Source: Bacillota bacterium | GTDB taxonomy: Bacteria; Bacillota; Clostridia; Oscillospirales; Ruminococcaceae | Assembly: GCA_023412215.1 (NCBI GenBank) | Contig: JAEYNX010000021.1 | Location: 1-64,000 of the forward strand | Direction of reading: 5' to 3' | DNA: 64,000 bases | Part shown: piece by piece, positions 43,813 through 53,254 of the stretch | How positions within the stretch are numbered: position 1 is the first letter of the stretch | Layout of the letters: every line of letters starts with the position of its first letter | Notes under the pieces: generated by a model | The model's database searches: none | The model's input: the letters and a program-made list of their open reading frames with translations, nothing else | Told to the model about the DNA's origin: nothing | Position numbers and translations under genes: made by a program

Positions 43813-45210
43813 ATGGGAAATTTGGAATATACACTTAAAATCAATATAAAACTGAAGGAACCGGTGCACCGGGGCAAGACGGTGGAGAAGGAGCTTTCAC
43901 TCAACGAGTTGCTGCCGCAGGGCCTTGCGGGCGTTGTCGACGAACACTCCTTTGTAATGGAGGAACTCACAACGGAAGGAGCGATACCGGTCGCCCTGCA
44001 GTTTTCGTCTGACACTCACGACCGTCTTCCCTATATCCCGCCGGTGCGTCCTTTAAAAGAGGCCCCCATCGGGGCCTTTCCGAAGGCGTTTGGTACAAAT
44101 TTAAGATATTCCTGCAAGGAACAGGGCGCCGAACTGGCCCGCAATAAGGGGATGTTCTCCTGGTTTTTATCCCCACAGGAATCGCTTGAACGCCGCTTTG
44201 TTCTGCATTTTAGCGTAGCACAGGATGGGGAATTTTATCAGGCACCGTATTCTCCCTTCAATTTCGTGGTCGTCCGCCCGGACAACCGTGTGTCGCCGGT
44301 AAGGCAGTTTCCAAGCGTCGAGCTCGCCCCGCACATATCGCCGGATTATAAGCTGAACACCACTATCGACCAGAAGCTTTTTTCCACCTATCAGTACAAT
44401 CCTGAATTTACAAAGCCCTATTTCTATCCGGTCATCGGGCCTTCAGGGGTGGAGATTACCACATTGGGAAAAGACCATGACCCCGGCAATACCCATCCTC
44501 ATCATAAATCTTTATGGATTGGTCATCAAAGCGTAAACGGAGTGAACTTCTGGGAGCAATGGCCCGGAAACGGGCAGATTGTCCATCGCGGCTTTAACAA
44601 ATTAGAAGACGGCCCCCTGTTCGGCTGTATGGAAGAAAGCAATACCTGGGAGCGGGCCGGACGCGTCTACGCCTATGAGACACGCAACGTCAAGACCTAC
44701 AAAACCGGTGCCGACTACGAGATGATGGACTTCATAATTACGATGGAGCCGGAAAACAGCGGGATGTTTGCCGGTGACTGCGTTATAGGGAAGAACGTAT
44801 GGGGCTTCCTAGCCGTGCGCCTTAAGCCCTCAATGATTCCGACGGTTGGCGGAGGCGAGATTACAAACTCCCGCGGCATGGTTAACGAGGACCAGGTGAT
44901 CTGGGAAAGTGCGGAATGGTGCGACATCTCAGGGCCCGCAACCGCCGAGGAATGGAACGGCGTCGCCATTTTCGACACACCGACCAACGCAAGCTTTCCT
45001 ACCGACTGGCATTGCAAGAACGACGGCTTCATCTGCACATCCTTCAGTAACCGCCAGGATTTTGTGATCAGGCGGGGAGAAAAATTAGTTGTCAAATACC
45101 GCGTTTACATCCATAAGGGAAACTCGAAGCAGGGCGGTGTGGCGGAGGCGTTTTCTGATTACGCCTCGGACTACGGGATGACGGTTGGCACTCCCGCCTT
45201 GTGTAAGTAA
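43813..45210 (+). CDS. DUF6807/PmoA-like protein
   Basis: I start at 43813 (MGNLEYTLKIN), nine bases after GAGGG; the long frame from 43663 runs inside the previous gene. Of 465 residues, about 180-460 form the domain often labelled PmoA-like: PYFYPVIGPSGVEIT, HPHHKSLWIGHQSVNGVNFW, GGEITNSRG. The label comes from a misleading match to methane monooxygenase; such proteins occur in plant-polysaccharide loci, and their reaction is not settled to my knowledge. Partner Gfo/Idh genes are common beside them. The N-terminal 150 residues are not recognised. Confidence 0.75.
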   Translation: MGNLEYTLKINIKLKEPVHRGKTVEKELSLNELLPQGLAGVVDEHSFVMEELTTEGAIPVALQFSSDTHDRLPYIPPVRPLKEAPIGAFPKAFGTNLRYSCKEQGAELARNKGMFSWFLSPQESLERRFVLHFSVAQDGEFYQAPYSPFNFVVVRPDNRVSPVRQFPSVELAPHISPDYKLNTTIDQKLFSTYQYNPEFTKPYFYPVIGPSGVEITTLGKDHDPGNTHPHHKSLWIGHQSVNGVNFWEQWPGNGQIVHRGFNKLEDGPLFGCMEESNTWERAGRVYAYETRNVKTYKTGADYEMMDFIITMEPENSGMFAGDCVIGKNVWGFLAVRLKPSMIPTVGGGEITNSRGMVNEDQVIWESAEWCDISGPATAEEWNGVAIFDTPTNASFPTDWHCKNDGFICTSFSNRQDFVIRRGEKLVVKYRVYIHKGNSKQGGVAEAFSDYASDYGMTVGTPALCK

Positions 45211-45245
45211 CAGTACTTGACAGATCAAAAGCTTTACCGTTGATC

Positions 45246-45290
45246 AAGCCGTCATAAGATAGTTTCTATTTTATGACGGCTTACTTTTTT
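45246..45290 (+). terminator. Terminator
   Basis: AAGCCGTCATAA (45246-45257) pairs with TTATGACGGCTT (45271-45282), followed by ACTTTTTT. It lies between the DUF6807 gene and the phosphorylase, so the latter may also have its own promoter. Confidence 0.85.
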
Positions 45291-45318
45291 AAAATGTATA
45301 TGAACAGGGGACTAAACC

Positions 45319-47481
45319 ATGAACACAGAAACGGGCGGGTTTACACTGCCGGGGGAAGCCGGCTACGACGAGCTGACCCTGAACCTTGCGCGTCGCTGGG
45401 GAGCCGACAGTATCCGTGACAGCGACGGCACGCGGCTTTCGGAGAAAATCGCAAACTCCGGCTACGATATCTATTCTACAATCTGCGTAATCCGGGATCA
45501 CAACGAATGGGCAAATCAAAACAGGGACAAGTTGCAACAAACGTTTTTATACAGCTTTCCTCAAATGGCAACGAAAACGAATCTGAGCATTCGCCTGCTG
45601 GACGGGTACTCGGAAGAGCAGTTTGCAATCAACGATACAGCGGCCTCCCTGCGATACTGGCAGGTTTTCGACCGCTCCGCCGAATGTGAACTTCCTCGGG
45701 AAGACTGGGATTACCATAACGGAGTCGTAACGCTTCGAAGCGCTACCCCCTTTCACAGGTATTCGGTCAATTTTCTCGCCTACCGAATCTGGGAAGAGAT
45801 ATCAATGTATAACCACATTACCAACCACTGGGACAAAGAGCACCTGCTTCAGATTGATCCCCGCTGCCCGGAAGTGCGTCAATACCTCCTTGGTTGGATG
45901 GAGGATTGGTGTCGGGAGCACACACATACGTCCATCGTGCGCTTTACCTCACTGTTTTATAACTTCGTTTGGATTTGGGGCTCGGATTCCCGAAATCGCT
46001 ATCTGTTCTCGGACTGCTCCTCCTACGATTTCACCGTAAGCTCTCTGGCATTGGATGAGTTTATGAAGGAATATCATTATTCTCTGACCGCGGAAGATTT
46101 TATCAATCAGGGGAAACGCCATGTTACGCACATGCCCGCGAACCAGAAAAAGCGGGATTGGATGGATTTTATACATCGTTTTGTCACCGGCTTTGCAAAG
46201 CAATTGGTTGATATCGTGCACCGGTACGGTAAAAAGGCCTATTTCTTCTATGACGACAGCTGGATCGGTGCGGAACCTTATGGGCCCTATTTCCCCGACA
46301 TGGGGTTCGACGGCGTGATAAAATGCGTGTTCTCCGGCTATGAGGCCCGACTTTGCGCCGGTGTTCGGGGCGTTAAGGTTCACGAACTGCGGCTCCATCC
46401 GTACCTCTTCCCGGTAGGGCTCGGCGGTGCCCCCACATTCATGGAGGGCGGAGCGCCGGCTCATGATGCCCGCGAATATTGGGTTCACGTTCGCCGCGCA
46501 CTGTTGCGTGAGCCGATAGACCGTATTGGTCTGGGTGGTTACCTGCACCTTGTGGAGACGTTTCCCGACTTCTGCAGTTATATCGAAAAACTCGCGGAGG
46601 AATTCCGGACTATTCGTAACCTGCACGCCTTAGGCAGGCCCATGTCTTTGGGCCTGCGAATCGGTGTGCTTACAAGCTGGGGCAAGCTGCGCTCCTGGAC
46701 ACTGTCCGGACATTTTCACGAAACACATATGCACTTGCTGATCCACGTGTATGAAAGCCTGTCCGGGCTGCCGGTAGACGTAGAATTTCTGAATTTTGAT
46801 GACATCAGGCAGGGCGTTCCAAACGGCTTGGATGTGATTGTAAATGCTGGAGCCGCCGGGTCGGCGTGGAGCGGAGGAGACTACTGGAAAGATGACCTTG
46901 TTGTATCGTCTCTGACCGAATGGGTGTATAAAGGAGGTGCGTTCATCGGTATCGGCGAGCCTTCCGCTGTGGGAGGATACGACACCTATTTCCGGATGGC
47001 GGATGTACTCGGTGTAGACCGCGATACTGGTAACCGCGTCTGCCACGGTAAGTGGCCCTACATAAGTGCTCCGCTTTCGGAAATCGTATGGTCCGATCAA
47101 ATACCGCAGTCTTTGGCGGGGCTTTATCCGACAGGCCCGGATACGAAAGTACTGGCTGCCGCTTGCGACAGCACCGCGGCCATTACCTGCCACGCCTTCG
47201 GTGAGGGGAAGGGAATTTACCTTTCTGCCTACACACATTCCAATGAGCATGCCTTTAAGCTGTTGAAGCTACTGCTCTTTGCCGCCGGAAGGCCGACCAG
47301 TCCCGACTGTATAACCGACAACCCCGACGTGGAATGCGCGGTTTTCCCTGGCTCTAAAGCAATGGTCTTAGTCAATAATGGTGATAAGGACCAGGAATGT
47401 ATCGTCAAAACAACAACTAAAACATTCAAGTTCACTATAGACGCCTATGAAATGAAGGTAATAAAAAATTTTGATGAATAG
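45319..47481 (+). CDS. GH112 galactosyl phosphorylase (likely galactosyl-rhamnose type)
   Basis: The 720-residue protein matches GH112 across its length: TGGFTLPGEAGYDELTLNLA, RWGADSIRDSDGTRLS, STICVIRDHNEWANQN, and YDDSWIGAEPYGPYF near residue 315, where the family's catalytic Asp lies (recalled). GH112 enzymes split beta-galactosyl disaccharides with phosphate into galactose 1-phosphate and N-acetylhexosamine or L-rhamnose. The next gene is a rhamnose mutarotase, so the galactosyl-beta-1,4-rhamnose specificity known in Clostridium phytofermentans is favoured. There is no signal peptide, so it is cytoplasmic. AGGGGA precedes the ATG. Confidence 0.88.
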   Translation: MNTETGGFTLPGEAGYDELTLNLARRWGADSIRDSDGTRLSEKIANSGYDIYSTICVIRDHNEWANQNRDKLQQTFLYSFPQMATKTNLSIRLLDGYSEEQFAINDTAASLRYWQVFDRSAECELPREDWDYHNGVVTLRSATPFHRYSVNFLAYRIWEEISMYNHITNHWDKEHLLQIDPRCPEVRQYLLGWMEDWCREHTHTSIVRFTSLFYNFVWIWGSDSRNRYLFSDCSSYDFTVSSLALDEFMKEYHYSLTAEDFINQGKRHVTHMPANQKKRDWMDFIHRFVTGFAKQLVDIVHRYGKKAYFFYDDSWIGAEPYGPYFPDMGFDGVIKCVFSGYEARLCAGVRGVKVHELRLHPYLFPVGLGGAPTFMEGGAPAHDAREYWVHVRRALLREPIDRIGLGGYLHLVETFPDFCSYIEKLAEEFRTIRNLHALGRPMSLGLRIGVLTSWGKLRSWTLSGHFHETHMHLLIHVYESLSGLPVDVEFLNFDDIRQGVPNGLDVIVNAGAAGSAWSGGDYWKDDLVVSSLTEWVYKGGAFIGIGEPSAVGGYDTYFRMADVLGVDRDTGNRVCHGKWPYISAPLSEIVWSDQIPQSLAGLYPTGPDTKVLAAACDSTAAITCHAFGEGKGIYLSAYTHSNEHAFKLLKLLLFAAGRPTSPDCITDNPDVECAVFPGSKAMVLVNNGDKDQECIVKTTTKTFKFTIDAYEMKVIKNFDE

Positions 47482-47550
47482 ACCTGTTTGATCCTGCCCG
47501 AATATTAATTATCCGGTGCACTTATCTGTAATAAGAAGGAGAGAACTTTC

Positions 47551-47868
47551 GTGGAACGCTATGCGTGGAAAGCCGTTGTACGTGAAGGTATGCTGGACGA
47601 ATATACGCGCCGGCATACCTCAATATGGCCGGAGCTTGCGGATGCGCTGCGGCAGGCAGGTATTCGAAACTATACTATTTGGAGTATAGGAAATGAGCTG
47701 TTTGGTTATTATGAATGCGAATATGGCGTCGCTTATGCCGCAAAGGTACAAGCACAAAGCAGCATTGTGAAGCAGTGGAACGAATACATGAAGGACGTTA
47801 TGATTATGGAGCCGGATCCCGCCACGGGGGCGCAACCCATGCTCCGGCAGGTTTTTAGGCTTGAATGA
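47551..47868 (+). CDS. rhaM: L-rhamnose mutarotase
   Basis: The 105-residue protein matches RhaM: RYAWKAVVREGMLDEYTRRH, IWPELADAL and GNELFGYYECEYG. Catalytic-type His and Tyr positions are present. It interconverts alpha and beta L-rhamnose. The start codon is GTG behind AAGGAGAG. It ends the locus before a strong terminator. Rhamnose isomerase and kinase genes are not in the window. Confidence 0.92.
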   Translation: MERYAWKAVVREGMLDEYTRRHTSIWPELADALRQAGIRNYTIWSIGNELFGYYECEYGVAYAAKVQAQSSIVKQWNEYMKDVMIMEPDPATGAQPMLRQVFRLE

Positions 47869-48045
47869 TCCGGAATTTATTCCCCTGCTGGTTTTAGACA
47901 ATACATGAGCCCAAATATCCTCCACACCGAAATGCCCGGCTTTAATATTGATACCTTAAGTTGGACTATATCATTCGAACGGCCTCCCTTTGCATTTTAC
48001 GTAGTCACCAAACCGTACCACATTAAATATTGCATAAGATTACAA

Positions 48046-48093
48046 AAACGACCTTATCGATAAGACATCAGCGTCTTATCGATAAGGTCGTTT
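48046..48093. terminator. Perfect 21-base inverted repeat, bidirectional terminator
   Basis: Arms 48046-48066 (starting AAACGACCTTATCGATAAG) and 48073-48093 are exactly complementary, with a 6-base loop and A/T ends. It lies between the convergent rhaM and RpiR genes. The rest of 47869-48124 shows no gene. Confidence 0.85.
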
Positions 48094-48124
48094 GCTCACA
48101 ACACCAATATTCAATTAATAAAGG

Positions 48125-48994
48125 TTAAAAATCACGTACGTTCGGGTTCATATGCTTCCGTGCGGAGACCAACCGGGTTGCGTCGAGGTGCTTTTTAACG
48201 TCGCTGTATTGCCTGCTCACCACCGCGGTATAAAGTATGTCGATGACGGTAAGCTGCCCGATACGCTGTCCCATTACGCCGCTGCGTATGAGAGATTCCG
48301 ACGAGGATGAATACAGCGAGATGTCGGATTTCTGGCTCAGCGGGTTCTTACTGTAGCGTGTGATACTAATCAGCGTCGCTTCCGATTGGTTGACCACCTC
48401 GGCCGTTTCAAGGATATCTTTCGTGTCTCCGCTGTAGGATATTAAGACCGCCACATCCCCCTTTTGCAGGCTCGTAGCCGCGAGTATTTGATCGTGAGGG
48501 TCTGCGCAGGACATAGACAGCTTATGGATGCGGATGAATTTATTATGCGCGTCCAAAGCAATGATGCCGGAGGTGCCTACCCCGTAGAAATCCACCCGCT
48601 TCGCTGCACAGATTGCATCAATCGCGCGATCCAAATCCTCTGCAGGCAGCACCGACTTTGTATTCTCAATGGCCTTCATATTGTTGCCGCAGACACTGTT
48701 TACAATGGATTCCGTGGAGTCCCCGGGACGCACGTCACTGTATGTCGTGCTTTCGAGCTGGCTGAGCGCCAGATCGGTGGCAAGCGTCCGGCACAACTCT
48801 TTATAGCCGGAATAATCGGCGGATTTGCACAGGCGAACAACCGAAGATATGCTGGTATCGCACGCGTTTGCCAGCTCTTCTATCGACATGTTCACAACCT
48901 CGCCGGGGAAATCAATAATGAACTTAGCAATTTGCTGTTCTTTGGGTGAAAATGAGCCCATGAGTTCCTTTAAACGCAAGCAACAACCCGACAT
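48125..48994 (-). CDS. RpiR-family regulator, copy 1
   Basis: I start at 48994 (MSGCCLRLKEL), behind GGAGG; the frame to 49039 is unsupported. The 289-residue protein has the RpiR helix-turn-helix (SIEELANACDTSISSVVRLC) and a SIS sugar-phosphate domain (VDFYGVGTSGIIALDAHNKF, AVLISYSGDTKDILETAEV). It is very similar to the regulator at 55847, so they are paralogues. It should sense a phosphosugar of the adjacent ROK kinase and isomerase genes, which share its strand. Confidence 0.93.
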   Translation of the reverse strand: MSGCCLRLKELMGSFSPKEQQIAKFIIDFPGEVVNMSIEELANACDTSISSVVRLCKSADYSGYKELCRTLATDLALSQLESTTYSDVRPGDSTESIVNSVCGNNMKAIENTKSVLPAEDLDRAIDAICAAKRVDFYGVGTSGIIALDAHNKFIRIHKLSMSCADPHDQILAATSLQKGDVAVLISYSGDTKDILETAEVVNQSEATLISITRYSKNPLSQKSDISLYSSSSESLIRSGVMGQRIGQLTVIDILYTAVVSRQYSDVKKHLDATRLVSARKHMNPNVRDF

Positions 48995-49048
48995 ACTACT
49001 CCGCCTCCTATACAAAATAATAGCGTGCCCAAACAACACCGTGAAGAG

Positions 49049-49951
49049 CTATGCATGAAATGCCGTCTGTGCCGCGCCGAGCAGCGGGGCAAGGTCAATC
49101 TCCTTTGCCGGAGCAATCTCCCGCAGCAGCGGTAAATCCTTAAGGCTGCTCTTAAGCTCTTCTATAAACAGCGGTGCGGATTTTGAAACGGCGCCGCCCA
49201 GTAGCAGGCATTCAATCCGGTTATCTCTTAAGATATCATGCAGTATCCCGGCCAGATTCCGTCCCATCTCCTCATGGAGCAGAACCGCGTTTTTCTCTCC
49301 CTTTTCGGCAAGCAGCCCGATGTCGTATAAATCCAGCCCGTTGGCGCCGCTGCCGCAGAGCTCGCGGTAACGGGCCAGCAGCGCCCTTCGGGATACGTAG
49401 TCTTCACTGATCCCGTCTTTGAAGGGCTTGGCGAAGATGCTGATACCCGGGCCGCCTTGATCGTTTTTTAAAAGGTGGCCGTCTATTAAGGTGGCAAAGC
49501 CCAGACCGGTGCCGATGGTTACACCGCAATATCGCTGATATGGACGGCCGCCGCTGCGCACGGCACCCAGTAAAAACGCGTGCGCGTCATGCAAAAAGTG
49601 CACCGGCAGATCTCCGATACCCTCTTGAATCCACGGCCGCAGGGGCATCCCTTTTATTGCGGTGTACTTATGCGTCATTAAGCTGACGCCGTTAAAATAA
49701 TCAAACGGGCCGGGAATGCAGATTCCTGCCGCAACGAGCGATAGATTGAGCTGCCTAGCCTTCTGATGCGCAAGCGAGGCCAGATAGGCATAGGAGTGGT
49801 GTATATTATCAACACTTCCACCGGAATCTACGGCGGTACGCAAAAAACTGTCTTCAACGATGGTGCCGTTGTTGCGCACAAGCGCCGCCTTTAGAAATGT
49901 ACCTCCGGCATCTACCGCCAAGACGCAGAGATCGGCATTATTCATTTTCAT
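49049..49951 (-). CDS. ROK-family sugar kinase
   Basis: I start at 49951 (MKMNNADLC), after AAGGA. The 300-residue protein has the phosphate motif VDAGGTFLKAAL, HDAHAFLLGAV at the catalytic Asp, and GVTIGTGLGF. The Cys-rich zinc motif of many ROK kinases is absent. It should phosphorylate a free hexose with ATP. Its 5' end overlaps the isomerase-like gene by 14 bases, and the operon also holds a fucose isomerase-like gene. Confidence 0.85.
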   Translation of the reverse strand: MKMNNADLCVLAVDAGGTFLKAALVRNNGTIVEDSFLRTAVDSGGSVDNIHHSYAYLASLAHQKARQLNLSLVAAGICIPGPFDYFNGVSLMTHKYTAIKGMPLRPWIQEGIGDLPVHFLHDAHAFLLGAVRSGGRPYQRYCGVTIGTGLGFATLIDGHLLKNDQGGPGISIFAKPFKDGISEDYVSRRALLARYRELCGSGANGLDLYDIGLLAEKGEKNAVLLHEEMGRNLAGILHDILRDNRIECLLLGGAVSKSAPLFIEELKSSLKDLPLLREIAPAKEIDLAPLLGAAQTAFHA

Positions 49952-51785
49952 AGCCATCCTTTAACAAGGTTTTGTGCATGGTTACCTTTCCCACGCCCTC
50001 GTTAATCACTTCATAAGGGCCGAAGCCCGCAGGAATAATGACCATATCCAGATAGTTTTGTTTAAAAAAGCGATCCGGGTTTGTCAGGGAACGAATCAGG
50101 CACTTCTCCCCCTCAACCAGCACGAGCACATGAAAACGGTCGGTGGTCTCATCCTCGTACCTATCGGTAAAACGCACATGGTGCAGGGAAAAATACAACA
50201 GATCGTGTTCGCCGACTACCATCTCTTCAAAGCCTTCGCCTTTACGGACAGATTGCGGCTTTTGAATGAGATTCTCTTTTACCCAGCTCTCTTTAAAATC
50301 ACGGCGCAACACCTTGTCGCCATGGTAGGTATGGATCGGACGAAGATTTCCATCCAGATCTTTACGCATATAATCATACATTTTATAGGTATATGAGCCG
50401 ATTGTCAAGCTTCCAATCTCAAGGATAACCTGATTGCGACCCGAGGCGTGAATGGTGCCTGCGGGTATTAAAAACTGCTGCCCCGCAACCGATGGCTCGG
50501 AGTATACATACTCGTCGTGGTTAAAGCCTTCCCCGTAAGCTTCGGCACGTTTGGCTTTTGCAAGAAACTCCTCCACATTAGCGCCATCCCTAAAGCCGCA
50601 GTAGGTTTTGGCCTCCTGTCCGGTCACTACCATATAATAGCTCTCGTCCTGACGGCCGAGCTCATGGTTGTTTGCTTGAACATACTTCCCGTCCGGATGA
50701 ACCTGAATGGACATATTGCCGCTTGCATGATAGGTATCGTCGTAGTTAAAGCGGATTGGGAAGTAGCCGCCAAATTTTTGGGCAGGCTTCTCGCCCATCA
50801 GTTTGGGCCCTACCACCTGCACAAAGCAGTAAAAGGGGAATTCGAGTTCAAGCTCGCCCACATTCGCGGCGATCGATACCTCCATCGGGATAAGGTCAAA
50901 TACCCATGCACAGTTTTTCATCTCTGCGGGCAGGCTGCGAAGCCTTTTCACGTAGAAACCGCCCCAAACCCCTTCAATATACACGGGGCGGCAGCGCAAC
51001 GGGTAGGTGATCATGGTTTCAAACAGGTTTTTAAGGGTAGCAACCGGCAGCATCTGCATCTGCTCCGGGTGATCCCCGGTAATATAGTAGTCTATCTCAT
51101 CGTTGCGGATCAGGTCACCGCGCAGCTCAGACGCCACCTCAAAGTCTATATAATAGCTTCTGCGAATGATCTGGTTTATCGGCAAATGCGTTTCTGAACC
51201 AAGGTTGGTAAACTCCCCCCCGCGGATATTCAGAATGGTGCGCTTCTGTGTCATATCAATATAGAGCTTAAGAGAATAATACCGGCGCAGTACCTTAATC
51301 AGCGCGCCATAGCCGAAAACAATCAATACCCCTTTGCCGTTCTGAGAGAAATCTTTGATCATCTCGCCCAATCGAACGACTTCATCCGACTTCATCAGGC
51401 TTTCATAACCGCCTTTATATAAGGAACCGTAGAGCAGAACGGGGTCGGTCTCCCTGTCCTCCGGCAGATAAGGCAGCAGCTTATTGTGCAGGGTATCGCT
51501 GTCCAGCAGCAGCGATCTTGTGGAAACTTCTTTACAATCTATACCGTTTTGCGCAAGCTGCAGGGAGATCATCCCCACAAGCTTCTCTATCGGAGCGCTT
51601 ATGTAACCGTCAATGCCGATAATGCAGCGCGATTGCGCAGAAAGCTGTTGGATGGCTTGGCCCGCGAGCTTTTTGGCGGTAGAAGCAGTATCCCGTGTAA
51701 TAGAATCCTTCAGCACATCGCCGAATTGGATATGATTTACCGCATTAGGGTCGTCATAGGGGTAGGGATTAAACATAAAACTCAT
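49938..51785 (-). CDS. Class I mannose-6-phosphate isomerase-like protein with kinase-like N-terminus
   Basis: The 615-residue protein has two parts. The C-terminal half is a type I phosphomannose isomerase cupin: NMSIQVHPDGKYVQANN (zinc-binding QxHP) and LIPAGTIHASGRNQVILEIG. The N-terminal 250 residues resemble a uridine-kinase fold with a degenerate P-loop, RCIIGIDGYISAPIEKLV, lacking the GKS/T Lys. The isomerase should convert an aldose 6-phosphate to a ketose 6-phosphate, fitting the ROK kinase. The role of the N-terminal part is unknown. AGAGG precedes the ATG. Confidence 0.78.
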   Translation of the reverse strand: MSFMFNPYPYDDPNAVNHIQFGDVLKDSITRDTASTAKKLAGQAIQQLSAQSRCIIGIDGYISAPIEKLVGMISLQLAQNGIDCKEVSTRSLLLDSDTLHNKLLPYLPEDRETDPVLLYGSLYKGGYESLMKSDEVVRLGEMIKDFSQNGKGVLIVFGYGALIKVLRRYYSLKLYIDMTQKRTILNIRGGEFTNLGSETHLPINQIIRRSYYIDFEVASELRGDLIRNDEIDYYITGDHPEQMQMLPVATLKNLFETMITYPLRCRPVYIEGVWGGFYVKRLRSLPAEMKNCAWVFDLIPMEVSIAANVGELELEFPFYCFVQVVGPKLMGEKPAQKFGGYFPIRFNYDDTYHASGNMSIQVHPDGKYVQANNHELGRQDESYYMVVTGQEAKTYCGFRDGANVEEFLAKAKRAEAYGEGFNHDEYVYSEPSVAGQQFLIPAGTIHASGRNQVILEIGSLTIGSYTYKMYDYMRKDLDGNLRPIHTYHGDKVLRRDFKESWVKENLIQKPQSVRKGEGFEEMVVGEHDLLYFSLHHVRFTDRYEDETTDRFHVLVLVEGEKCLIRSLTNPDRFFKQNYLDMVIIPAGFGPYEVINEGVGKVTMHKTLLKDGYENE

Positions 51786-51829
51786 CTTTAAATACCTCTA
51801 TCTTCTGAATATTTTGGCACAATGTATTC

Positions 51830-53254
51830 TTAAAGTTGTACAAAATCAAAGTCCAGCAGTTTGGCCAGATAGGAAAGTTCCTGTATATAATCACCTTCCA
51901 CCAATCCGTAATGCTGCGTAACGCCGGTTTGCAAAAGCTTGTTAAACAGCTCTTGGACACTGCCTGAAACCGGACGGAATAAGCCGTGAGAATAGGAGGT
52001 GATAAAATGCTCGCAGGGCAGCGCTTCTACCTTTGTGCAGACTAATTTAAACCTTCCGTTGCACTCGGAAACATGCAGCATGGTTTTAATGCCCGCGCCG
52101 ATTGCAAGCCAGGCAAAGGGAGCTCCGGCGTGCTTGTAGCCGGTTTTGGCAAAACGCACGTCACGGGCAATCTTTACGTCTCCCGGGGCGGTATAATCAT
52201 TGGGGCCGGCATGCCCGCCCGCAAAACAGCCGCGTTTTTCATCAATAAAAAACGGCTCAATGAGGTTTACGGGCTTCCCGGAAAGTTCCCGCAGAATATA
52301 AACGGCAAGCCCGGCGCCAATATCCCCCTCCGGCACGACGCTGATATCCTCCGTGCCGGGGCAGGGCAAAAAGCCGGGGCGAAGACCCACGTCGGTCAGC
52401 AGCACAGGGTCTACGTCATTGAGCACCACCATGCTCACTCCCGTCTTCCGCGCAATGCTTTCCAGCGCCAGAGACGCCTGAACGGATGCGGCAAACTTAA
52501 CGCTGTCTACATCGGCCAAAACCTTGTAGCGGCTGCTTAAAGCGGCCTGTGTATCCCTCACTTGCCTCTCATCTATGCTTTCAATCTCTTTGGTAAGCGT
52601 GGCAACAGACAGAAAGCGAAGCTCCGGCCCAGCCTTCATAAACAGATTATAAGGGTCGACATAGGTAGACCACATCACCTCGTTATAAGATGCCAAAAGG
52701 CCAAAGCTTGTGCGGCGCAACGTAGCACGCACCGCCGCAGCCAGCGCAAACTGTCTTGCTTGTTCCATAAGCTCTTTAAAGCGGCCGATAGCAGTTACAA
52801 GCATCGGTCGCCCAAACCGAAGCACCGAGCCGGAGGCCTCCAGCGCCCCTACCAGGCCGCCCGCGGAAAGGAACTCCACAAAATCCGTTTCTGCCTCGGT
52901 GTTTTGAAACGGGATGCTTTCCGGTGTAAGACACGCAAAGAAAACAGGAACGGGCGGCATATCACGCAGAAAACGAACCCATGCAAAGTCCTCGGTCCAC
53001 GAGAGAAATAAAGCAAACACGCAGTCTACGTTCTCCTGCGCGAAGGTGTTCATTGCCAACGAAAGATCTTCTCTGGAATAAACCGCGCCTGAGTAAACTA
53101 CATTCCCAAATTTACCAAGCTCCTGAGCATAACGGGATGCTTCGACCGTTTTACGCTCCTCATAGCTGCCCTCGGTAAGCCCTTTCCCCAAATTCCGAAA
53201 ACGCGGGGTCGCAATTAGCAACAGGCCGATCGTGGGTTTTATAATTTGACGCAT
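51830..53254 (-). CDS. L-fucose/L-arabinose isomerase-like protein
   Basis: The 474-residue protein resembles the FucI/AraA isomerase superfamily: NVDCVFALFLSWTEDFAW, FGLLASYNEVMWSTYVDP, PCPGTEDISVVPEGDIGAGL and CFAGGHAGPNDYTAPGD, the last with likely metal-binding residues. It is shorter than FucI (about 590) and near AraA in length. It probably isomerises an aldose to a ketose, although divergent members of unknown activity are common. It is the first gene of the minus-strand operon with the PMI-like and ROK genes. Confidence 0.72.
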   Translation of the reverse strand: MRQIIKPTIGLLLIATPRFRNLGKGLTEGSYEERKTVEASRYAQELGKFGNVVYSGAVYSREDLSLAMNTFAQENVDCVFALFLSWTEDFAWVRFLRDMPPVPVFFACLTPESIPFQNTEAETDFVEFLSAGGLVGALEASGSVLRFGRPMLVTAIGRFKELMEQARQFALAAAVRATLRRTSFGLLASYNEVMWSTYVDPYNLFMKAGPELRFLSVATLTKEIESIDERQVRDTQAALSSRYKVLADVDSVKFAASVQASLALESIARKTGVSMVVLNDVDPVLLTDVGLRPGFLPCPGTEDISVVPEGDIGAGLAVYILRELSGKPVNLIEPFFIDEKRGCFAGGHAGPNDYTAPGDVKIARDVRFAKTGYKHAGAPFAWLAIGAGIKTMLHVSECNGRFKLVCTKVEALPCEHFITSYSHGLFRPVSGSVQELFNKLLQTGVTQHYGLVEGDYIQELSYLAKLLDFDFVQL

